Below are positions 47,356-64,000 of a stretch of 64,000 nt of DNA, in pieces (within the stretch, counting starts at the first letter, position 1; each line of letters starts with the position of its first letter). This stretch comes from Axinella damicornis (taxonomy: Eukaryota > Porifera > Demospongiae > Axinellida > Axinellidae), in contig OZ007516.1 of assembly GCA_963931865.1 (NCBI GenBank), positions 3,404,744-3,468,743 of the forward strand, in the 5' to 3' direction. The notes beneath the pieces are model-generated. The model made no database searches. It was not told the origin of the DNA and was given only the letters and a program-made list of their open reading frames with translations. The translations under genes were made by a program, and so were the position numbers.

Positions 47356-48329
47356 ACTCTCCCAATCGAACAGATTTCCTCGCACCGCCAATGACAAGAA
47401 TCGTTCCTTGCGAGGTATCAAGCCGAGGATCACTGCAGCTCGTGAACCCTCGAGACACTGATTGCAAAACGTCGCCCTTCGCAAAGAAATCAGCGACGAA
47501 AAATTAACCCAACTGTCGTATATTTCATGCAGACTCTCGGATTGAGCTGGATTCCGGCTGGATATTTAAAGAATGGGTTGGCAACGATGTAAAGAAACAC
47601 AACAGAAGACGCAACCAAACCGAGCACAATCAACCGTCATGTGGCTGCACACTTGGTGAGGGGTGGCACCGGCTTTAATCAGAGAGTCTAATTATTCATC
47701 TCACTTCCGGGTGACCATGCCTGCAGGCAAAGTTCGACATTATTCAAAAGCCGGAATGAGACTTTAATAGCTTCTTGTGATTAGGGTTATGAATGCATGT
47801 GAATGGAAATAGTATAGTGTGCCATGTACGGGCAGCCAGGACAAGCATGCTTGACAATTTGCCTTGTTCCCAGGCTCCCCCTGCGCAGCACTATTATTTG
47901 TTGCTGTGCAGGGGGGAGCATGAGAACGAGTATATATCACGGACAGACCCTCGCACACGGAGAAGGAGGAGGAGGAGGGTCTGGCACCGAGACTAGGACA
48001 GGCATGGAGTTGATTATCAGAGCATGTTATGCTGTTGAGGCCCCTTCCCAGGTTTGTTATTCACGCAGCACTATTGAACTCTCTTCTAGAAACCCTGTTC
48101 CGGTTCGATAAGGCTTACAACCAGCTTTTTATTACAAAAAAACATTCAAGGCTATAAACAGTTAGCTTCATTCCCATTCACTACGTGGGAACGAGGCTAA
48201 GAAACAACTAATTCATTAATAATCGAGGGGCAACCGCACTCCTGGTAGCCGTTGCAACCCCGCGATTGCCTCGCCGTAGCAAAACTTAATTATTGCAATT
48301 CGTTCCAATTAACGCACATGCCACGTGGC

Positions 48330-48660
48330 TCAGTCGATCGCGAGCAATGGCGACCAAAAGGAAGACAAGTCATTATTACAGCACTCACAACTTAGCCAGC
48401 ACGGTGAGTTATGGCATGCAAGCGTCAGTGAACGACAGCTATCACGGCCGTGTGGTCAGAATCTTCGTGTGCCGTTCCTAAGAACGGTACTGCCACCGGA
48501 AGTCGATGGAGCGCTCGAGCAATGGCGGCCAACGGCGAGACAAAAGCGCTCATATCTCCACCACCAAGGTGAGTTTCAGCACCAACTTTTATCATTCAGG
48601 TCAGTGCATGATAGCGATCACGGCGGTGTAGTCAGAATCCCTGTAGGCCAAGCCTAAGTA
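48330..48660 (+). repeat. two tandem diverged ~165 bp units, each with an ATG and a 5' splice site
   Basis: Unit 1 has CAATGGCGACCAAAAGGAAG and a GTGAGT donor after 48403. Unit 2 has CAATGGCGGCCAACGGCGAG and a GTGAGT donor after 48568. Both go on to ATCACGGC-GTG-GGTCAGAATC-like sequence and end GCC(A)AGCCTAAG / GTTCCTAAG. They look like a duplicated first exon with flanks. Confidence 0.6.
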
Positions 48661-48846
48661 CTCAAACATTATATTATATTATATTACATTACATTACATT
48701 ACGCGGCACAATTTTTCCTATACCAGGAGTGTAATAATTCTACAGCCTTATTTCATGAGGCATTCAGCCATGCAGTGCTTAACCACTTCAAAGAATGTGC
48801 AGATACTGTGTACAAAGAATGTGGAGATACTGTATCCAAACATTAA
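48347..48846 (+). CDS. candidate two-exon small gene, function unknown
   Basis: 48347-48403 (MATKRKTSHYYSTHNLAST, donor GTGAGT) can join in phase to 48727-48846, after a good acceptor (TTTTTCCTATACCAG). That second exon gives ECNNSTALFHEAF... to DTVSKH and a stop: 58 aa, no recognised family. The alternative first exon 48522-48568 joins in another frame. Speculative. Confidence 0.2.
48665..48703. repeat. (ATTAT)n/(ATTAC)n microsatellite
   Basis: ATTAT units change into ATTAC units. Confidence 0.85.
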
Positions 48847-49568
48847 TTTCCTGTCCTGAATATGCTCAAATCATATGACTTGTAATGAATACTGTTACAA
48901 AGGTCAAGTGGTGATACCAATGAGCAGATAAATGCAATTTTACCTGGGAGGAGTACTCCCTCCATGTGCATTGTCCCTTTGTAACTATTTACTACACAGC
49001 TGATGCAACCAGCTAGCTCGGAATGTGAAGAGTGGCTGGGAAGGGACAGTCACAAGTTGGTAGCTACTGTATTTGTTGCTATAATCAACAGCAACTGATG
49101 CATCCAGAAACCTCACTTACACTGATGTATGGGCCACTCAAATCAGAAAACCCATCTTGTCACCTAGGCAACACACTTAGGAATGCTGCTCTAGTTACAG
49201 GTCATGGGTATTATTTTGACTAGTAGTGTACAATCACATATTGACACTTCTGTGCATTCAAAACAGCTACTGTAGAGACCCCCTCATAACAACTAAAGAG
49301 GGAAAGGACTGGCCTCATATCCAGGCCTTCTCAGTCACCCAGCATTTGTTGCTTGCTGCTTGCACTAATGCACCCAGGTAATGCAGGTGGCGTGAGAATG
49401 CCTAGGACATGGCAATCACACACGACCTGTCACTATTCCCAAAGATTACATTTTGTGGTTGCAGAAATACAGCTAACATAATTATTAGGTCAAATCCATG
49501 ACAGTCAGTTCACTGTATATAAAAATCATCTCAGTCACTGCAGCCATGATGATATTCTTGTGGACCAG

Positions 49569-50047
49569 TTACGATGTTGAGTTAACAATGTGGGAGGGAT
49601 AGGAGGATGTGGAGAGAGCATCAGGTGAAAACGGTGCAAAGAAATCTTTTGCAAACTGGTACACGTTGTCTGGTTTCTGTATCAGTAAAGCTTGCATAAA
49701 GTCCGCCAGAATTGCCTTCAAAGCAGGGTGCTCTTGCATGTACTGTCGATGAGATTCCTGCAGCTCTTCCTGAGAGATTAAGTATAAATTTGATAGTTGA
49801 GTCTTGCCACACCCACTTAGTGGCGGGTGTGGCCGGCCATGAGACTACATATGTACAGGCATAGATAATTTAGTCGGATAGGGACTATATTATCTATGGT
49901 ACAAATGGGATACAGAGGAGAGGTACGTACCTTCCTATCCAGGTATTTGGAGACCATTTCTAAGTCATCTTCCCAGGGCAGGTAGCCAGGAAGGGACTCC
50001 ACTGCCATCCCCTGAACATGCTTATCCTGCTCCTGGGATGCCATCAT
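49569..50047 (-). CDS. small RIIa-like (dimerisation/docking type) protein
   Basis: Exons 49931-50047 and 49569-49769, in phase, 105 aa. Residues about 33-82 (EELQESHRQYMQEHP, LKAILADFMQALLIQKPDNV, YQFAKDFFA) match the RIIa-like pattern of two helices ending in KPDNVxxFAxDFF. This is found in PKA regulatory subunits, RIIAD1 and the end of CATIP. Such proteins dock to AKAP-type helices, often in cilia and flagella; the role here is inference. Two Met codons are adjacent at the start. The gene is divergent from the secreted protein gene 296 bp away. Confidence 0.75.
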
Positions 50048-50343
50048 CTGATGTTAAAGCGAATACATCACCACATACACAGATATCACTGCATGCTGAA
50101 TCAGCGCTTTCCTTGTTGCTAAGGCGCGTTGCTAGCTAGCTCGTCTCGTGACGTCATTATTATTACTAGCTAGCTAGCTAGCCTAGCCAAATTATGCGCG
50201 CGCATGAGCTCGAGCGCAGCATGGGCGGGGCGCGGGCGGGGCAGCGCATGCGGCCCACACAGTACAGTCACATGTCTTTAAAGGTCGTGCTCAGCAAAGC
50301 AGTTCGTGACATAATTTGCATCTCTGCTCACTGATCGATCGAA
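50048..50343. promoter_or_regulatory. probable bidirectional promoter
   Basis: 296 bp between divergent starts. Contains CTAGCTAGCTAGC repeats at about 50166-50184, GGGCGGGG boxes near 50223-50240, and GCGCATGCGG at about 50243. No TATA box is obvious. Confidence 0.45.
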
Positions 50344-51499
50344 ATGGCTGCAAAGTTTCTCCTGGCGTGCATGGTCGCAGCTTGCTGGACCCTTGCTGCT
50401 AGCTACCCCATCCATGCATCCTGCAAGCTCACCTGGTGGGTCTGGCTAGTTCTAAGTGCTGGAGTCGACAATCAGTAGCTACATGCTTTCGCATCGTATA
50501 TTGACTATTGAGCCTTAGCACCTTTTGCTAATAGGGTCAATAACTGCAGATCAAAATAATATTTCCCCGTTCTGATTGATTGACTGATTGATTGATTGAT
50601 TGATTTGTTCCCTCTTGCAGGACATTCTCTGCCGCAAACTGCACATTTGTGAATGCCAAGATAGTTGCACAGATGAACGCCTGGTCTGGTACCAACTGTG
50701 ATGGCGAAAAGTGCCGATATGCGGTATGTTACTTGTGTGGCATGAGAGTGTGCATGTTTTGCAAGGATATTAGAGACTAGGTGCATGTACATTACTTTTT
50801 GTTGTTTTATGTAAACACAACACCACACACTCCAAACACACAAATGCCACACCACCAAAAAACACCACACACAAACACTCACACACACACACAAACACTA
50901 CCAAACACGCACCACACAGATCACAAGCAAGTCTGCCACTGAGATCAAGGGAACACATACCACTCCAGTGAAACACTATGTTGATGACCTCACTATGACG
51001 TTCACTGCTACTTCAGCCACTATATGCAGTGTTGCGGTAAGCAAAAAGCAACTTGTACCCTGAAGCAGTCATTTTCCCTTGATGTATGTGTATATTTGTT
51101 CATATTGCCTTGACAATCGAATCGCCATGACAGCACGAAACAAGTCAGTAACGTCTGGTATCTGTAGTGTATACAGGTGTAAGTCCACAGCACTATAAAT
51201 AGCCTGCATGGGCCCCACAATCAAAACACAGGTGCAGTGGTACATCCCCAGATACCAGGATGTAACGGAGCTTTTCATGCGGTTATGGAGCTTCCATGTG
51301 CCAGTTTTGGTTGCCAAGGCAACATGACACAACACTCAATTTTTGTGGACAAATGTGTACTTAATTGTGTGTATGTGCAGGACTGTATGTGTTTGATTTT
51401 GTAATTTTGTAGACGAATGTGCAGTTATTGTGTGTACTGTATATGCAGGACTCCCTGGAGGACCAGCCAGGTGGCTGAAGGGACATTTCCTGTCTAAAA

Positions 51500-51532
<33 letters not shown>

Positions 51533-51776
51533 CAGTACACTCAACACACACATGATACACAACACACACATACACAACTCATACACACACACACACACAC
51601 AGGGCTATTCAACCTCGGAGACCTGGTACGCTGTTCTCGACTATGGCACCAACTACTGCAACCTCCACAACCTGGTGGATGGAGCAATGATCGATACAAA
51701 AATGTATGGCTTCAAGGAAACGACGGATGACTCATCTTGTACCCAGTACACCTCGCGCAACTGCGCGAAGTACTAG
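50344..51776 (+). CDS. secreted cysteine-rich protein, uncharacterised family
   Basis: Exons: 50344-50435, 50621-50723, 50920-51036, 51603-51776. In phase, 161 aa. It has a clear signal peptide (MAAKFLLACMVAACWTLAAS). The mature part has about eight or nine Cys and conserved-looking blocks: TFSAANCTFVNAKIVAQMNA, THTTPVKHYVDDLTMTF, SETWYAVLDYGTNYCNLHNL, and CTQYTSRNCAKY at the end. I believe similar short extracellular proteins exist in other aquatic animals, but I cannot name the family. Introns 2 and 3 end in (CA)n running into CAG. No membrane anchor, so it is probably secreted. Confidence 0.85.
51500..51532. repeat. (ATCT)n microsatellite
   Basis: About eight ATCT units in the last intron of the secreted-protein gene. 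Confidence 0.9.
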
Positions 51777-52604
51777 ACTATGAAAACAGTTGCACTGTAG
51801 TTGCACGGAGAACTAGTAGCCTCTCCTTACGTGACTGTATTAGATATGTGTTTGCATGGTGAATGTGACCTTGTAATTCATCAGTGGTTAGTTTGTGTAG
51901 CCCTGACCCTCATATCCCTGTATACGAATTTCATTGTGTGCAATTAATTTCCTATGTTTGATTACAAAAGAATATGCCTACTACACTGTGTTCCAACTGC
52001 ATGTTATAAAAGTTTTATCTTGTGGTGAAAGTCTTCCCTTGCATGCATCAAGCTGGCACTCCTAACAGCTGACACCCCCCACTGCATATTGCAACTGTTT
52101 TCATCAAGTGGTGACACCATGGATAATAGAGCACGGGGAACTGGATTGGAAACGCGCGCGCCGCCCTATTCTTAATGTATGGAATGTCTCTATTATCCAT
52201 GGTGGCACTTTCTGCTACTGTATACGTTGTAACTCCAGCCACATCCCAATGCAGCACTACAAACTTATATAGTACTGGACCATGGAGGTGGGAACGGCCA
52301 GGCCAAGGCTATAGCTCCATGCAACCAGCCTGCATGCATGCTGCCAAAATCAAGACGAAAAACTGCGTGCAGGTTATGATGCCATGGAATTGGTTGGGAA
52401 ATATAAACTAGCTATAGCTACTTGTTGCATTATTTTTCTGTGTGTTTGCAATTGTAGACACATCATCTCTAAAACCATGCACATGTACATGTACATCACA
52501 TGTATAGACACTGTACATGACATGTATATCACAGGTATAGACACTGTACATGTATGTCACATCTGTACAGACATTCACAAAAAATATTCCACGGACAATG
52601 TCTG
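51777..52604. other. convergent 3' flanks, small inverted and tandem repeats
   Basis: 3' UTR of the secreted-protein gene and of CUL2. An inverted repeat at about 52108-52208 has GTGACACCATGGATAATAGA and TCTATTATCCATGGTGGCAC as ends. A ~36 bp repeat (TGTATAGACACTGTACATGA) occurs about three times at 52490-52560. Confidence 0.6.
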
Positions 52605-60811
<8,207 letters not shown>

Positions 60812-62164
60812 CTTTACTATACTACGCTTTCTGTTTAAAATTTGCTCTGACAAACGGATTATTAGAGCACGCCTGCTGGGATGGGCGGGGCTGGCTTGCA
60901 AGACAATTGCGCGGGCAATGCAGGCAGGATGCACCATACTAAGTAGCTAATCCGTAGTCAGCACACTGCATGGGCTGTCAGGTATAATGAACACTGCTAC
61001 ATGTAGTTTTTTTTCAGCATAAAATTTTTGGAAGGCTCCTTCACAGTGGGCCTACAAGTAAAAACATAAACCCTAACCATTGCCCTACCTCCTGCCGGAC
61101 CAACAACTACTTCATATACATAATGCAGACATGTACAGGAACATGTAAAATCAATCAGTTCTTCTATTTGCATTCCAGTATACTCCATTATATTCCTCCA
61201 GGGAGTTCGTCTGGTGTCGGTAAATCTGTTCAAGCTAGGCCTGTGTCTGGTGGCCTCACCCTGTTGACAACATAATTAATTGTCCACAAAATTAATGATC
61301 TCATTCCCAAAGAAATTCTGCCCATCCCTAACGCAGAAACCATATTCTGGTCGTCAATAATTTGGACATTGAGTTATGGTCTGTTACCCATAGCAACAGA
61401 GGTGTTGTAGTTCCCTCATCTTTTCCCCTTCTCATACCATGTGTGACTGGGAACGAGGCTAGGTAAAGATCTGCATGGAGCTCAATCTTCTCAGTTGTGT
61501 GCAGACTGCAGAAGTGACATGCCATACTCTGTTGTCCTACGTTCCGCATACTGCACTCGTTAATCTGTAGAATTTATATGACATCTATGCATACAAGTGG
61601 AGTGAATATTTTGCTATATGCATTGGTGCACACATGTACAATCAAGACTCACCCACGAGTAGCTTACACACTATAATATTATGCAGTTACTGGCTATATC
61701 ACGGCTTAACCACATTGATGTGTGGGTTACACATAACTTGATCCACTCTTGGTGTAAGCCTGTTGGTTGCCTAGCGCATAAGACTCTAATAGTCTAATGT
61801 GACACAAAGTTGATCCACCCACTTGTGTATAGTATACCCCACTATCTACACCACAGCTTAACCACATACACACCACTCTTGGTGTAAGTCTTCCAGTGTT
61901 TCCCCCAAAACTGACAGGAAAGGGGGTAAAAATAGAACAAAATTGACCACATCAAAGAACCTAATGCATTCCAATGACCACATCAAAGGATAATAGGTCA
62001 GGAAAGGGGGGGGGGGGGGGGGAACACGGGTTGCCTATTGTGTGACTCAAGGCCATTGCAGGTACCAGGGCACATGCTGTCAATTTCATTCATTTGCTCT
62101 TTGAATTATGGTCTTGTATAATAATCGCTAAAACAGAAAAAAAATAATTTCCCCAAAAATCACT
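60812..62164. other. intergenic between CUL2 and the glycosyltransferase gene
   Basis: Should hold the CUL2 promoter (60812 to about 60960) and the 3' UTR of the minus-strand glycosyltransferase (below 62165). A G homopolymer lies at about 62007-62022. ACTGGGAACGAGGCTAGG at about 61447 is a partial copy of the short inverted-repeat family. No exon recognised. Confidence 0.5.
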
Positions 62165-64000
62165 CTATATCTTGTCCAGCAGATCATGACTCACAATAAG
62201 TGACCCTAGGATTTTCTTACTACCGATTGCGTCTGCCCGTGAGTTCATGCAGGCTAAGTGGGTGTTACCAGTCAGGCCTTTGCAAGTCCGGGGCTTGTAG
62301 TATCTCCGCAGGTAGGGCTCCAGAGCCCTCATCACGTAGAGACCTGTCGAGAGAACATTGTCCACGAATCGAACGTCGTCGTTCAGGCTGCCCTGGCTCT
62401 TACCAAACCCTCCCACTTGTTTATAGTCAGACTTGTAGATGGCCACCACTTGGTAGTTGTAGCGCAGGAAGAATCCCGAGTCGGCTGAAATAAGCATCTG
62501 AAGTGGTCGCTGGATGTACTTGTGCACCAGCTCTGGCTTGTAGAATGAGAACAGCACAGGGAAGTAGGCCTGCCTCCCGCGAATGGCATTCATCCGACAG
62601 TGGTCTAGAAATTCAGCAGTGAACACAAAGTTGTAGTCAAAGAAGAGCATCAGTTCTGTGTCTTGAAGCTTGTTGGCAATGTGGTCATAGGAAGTAGCAT
62701 GGGAGAAGTTCTCGGTGGGCGGCTGGTGGATGGTGATGTTCTTCTTCGGGTAGCTCCTCTGGAGCCGGGAGACCTTAGACATCATATTGTCATTCCTCCC
62801 AAACATTACCACATGGAGGTTGGTCTTGAGGCCGGGCCGCAGACACACTTGCTCATACATCCTCAGAAACTCTGACATGTCCCCCGTCCGGGACACACTG
62901 ACAATGACATTAACGATCGTGCTCAGAAGCCTCTTTGACTCTTGGTAGATCCCCATTCCGACTCCTTGGAAAGGGAGGAAGACATTAGCGATGTAATCCA
63001 CAGGATCTTGCACCCCTTCCCTATGTACAGACATGTGCAGGGTGTAATGGACACCAGAGGATTGGTCTGTGACCGTAAAGCCATCAAAGAGGTGGTAGGG
63101 CGGTATGAAGGGATGGACAGCTCCCTCCTTTGTATTCATAATTTCCAGAAGAACTTCCAGAGCAATGTTTATGCCAGCCTTGAGGCTGGTCGGGAGACCA
63201 ATCACTGGCATGTGCTCGTGCGTGAGGAACAATCTCGTGGAGTTGAAGTACTCCCACATGACAATCTCATGACGTGACTTGGTGCTCGAGTCCATCTCAT
63301 ACCACAGCCAAAGCCGGCGGTCATATCTGCTCATGTTGTTGGGCAGGAGAGTTGTGATGTGTTCAATGTCACTTTGGATGATGGAGGCGTCCTGCATCAG
63401 TCGCTTTATCCTGAGCTCCTGCAAGTACTGGTGTACACGGTACATGAGTCTGGGGTCCTTCAGCGGGTGAAGAGTGATGGTTTTCTGGACAGCTTCCGAT
63501 GTGTACAGCTCAGGAGTGGAGAGAATACGTTTGTAGTCTGTCCAAAAGATGGCACTGGTCTGTGAGGGAAGGGGAAGGGGGGGGGGGGGGGGGGGGAAAG
63601 GAGGGGTAGGAGGAGGGAAGGGGGAGGGAGGGGTGGTGGGCTTTGGAATGTAACCGGAGAGGGTAGTAGGTTCCAGTCTCAGCTACATGTAGACTGTTCA
63701 CAAGTATGGTAACATGAGCTGTATCATAAATTATTATACCTTCAGTTATGTGCCTGGAAGGTGAGGAGTTATCTACTGGGATAGAGTGCATGAACCAGCT
63801 GTAAACAGTTATACTCTCTGGGTAGCTGAGCCTAGGAAGTGACAGAGAATGCAGTACAAGCAGTCCTGTATCCTCTGTGGCCTGTATCAGTGCACTGCAT
63901 TCATTTCCAAGGCCTTCACAGGCAGTATAACCTTTAAACTTAACAACTCCTCACCTTCCGGATCACGCTGGCTGCACACATTAACCCTTCACTTCTTATG
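62165..64000 (-). CDS. chondroitin synthase-family (CHGN) glycosyltransferase, 5' part outside the window
   Basis: Type II Golgi glycosyltransferase family that builds chondroitin. Exons seen: 63955-64000 (runs off the window) and the last exon 62165-63559 (464 aa). The join reads MCAASVIRK then TSAIFWTDYKRIL, matching CHSY IRK...WSYEMQQLF. Further matches: TITLHPLKDPRLMYRVHQYL (human AITLHPNKNP..YQYRLHSYM), VDYIANVFLPF, and FLRMYEQVCLRPGLKTNLHV (human NFEKTCLIPNQNVKLVV). In the C-terminal transferase domain the human DVD (FFCDVDLVF) is here FFDYNFVF. The human WGLEDVDL is here SLNDDVRF. So the metal-binding residues are altered and the domain may be inactive or accessory. Intact length unknown. 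Poly(G) follows the 3' splice site at about 63578-63597. Confidence 0.85.

Larger units (their letters stand above)
47356..49568. other. BOULE upstream region and gene-poor interval
   Basis: 47356 to about 47640 should hold the BOULE 5' UTR exon and promoter. Inverted-repeat elements lie at about 47864-47930, 47945-47998 and 48164-48200. A two-unit duplication with ATG-plus-donor segments is at 48330-48660. The rest, 48850-49568, has no recognised exon. Confidence 0.5.

Overview
The window is nuclear DNA of an early-branching animal, most likely a sponge (Porifera). The genes are split by many short GT-AG introns, lie close together on both strands, and include metazoan families (SRCIN1/sickle tail, BOULE/DAZ, spartin, MAPKAPK5, CUL2, chondroitin synthase). 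No bacterial or organellar features are visible. The sponge assignment is inference from gene content, intron density and repeat style. I assembled the multi-exon genes by hand, checking splice sites and reading phase; no similarity search was possible.

Layout. 0.45-0.7 kb: a doubtful short membrane ORF. 1.5-3.8 kb: a 5'-truncated LINE carrying a 263 bp hairpin element. 4.6-14.6 kb (minus): an ~1,210-residue SRCIN1/KIAA1217-like (AIP3 family) adaptor. 14.6-20.2 kb: gene-poor, with inverted repeats and a (GT)n. 20.2-21.7 kb (minus): an intronless MAPKAPK5/PRAK kinase. 22.9-24.9 kb: a direct duplication holding an OB-fold gene fragment (plus). 26.9-31.7 kb (minus): ARL5, six exons, 179 aa. 32.1-36.7 kb (minus): spartin. 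38.1-40.3 kb (minus): a membrane-anchored ankyrin protein, divergent from an HNH-like zinc/membrane protein at 40.7-41.7 kb (plus). 42.0-47.4 kb (minus): BOULE/DAZL-like RRM protein. 49.6-50.0 kb (minus): a small RIIa-like protein, divergent from a secreted Cys-rich protein at 50.3-51.8 kb (plus). 52.6-60.8 kb (minus): cullin-2, 19 exons, 745 aa. 62.2-64.0 kb (minus, running off the end): a chondroitin-synthase-family glycosyltransferase with an altered DXD motif.

The genes are unrelated housekeeping and regulatory genes, not a pathway cluster. Two head-to-head pairs (40.3/40.7 kb and 50.05/50.34 kb) probably share promoters. The non-coding DNA is unusual. It holds more than 20 copies or partial copies of a short inverted-repeat family ending in TAGCCTCGTTCCCAGG, five longer fold-back elements, long G/C homopolymers, and CA/GT repeats that form the splice-site regions of many introns. 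In CUL2 a minisatellite has copied an exon's 5' splice site several times.
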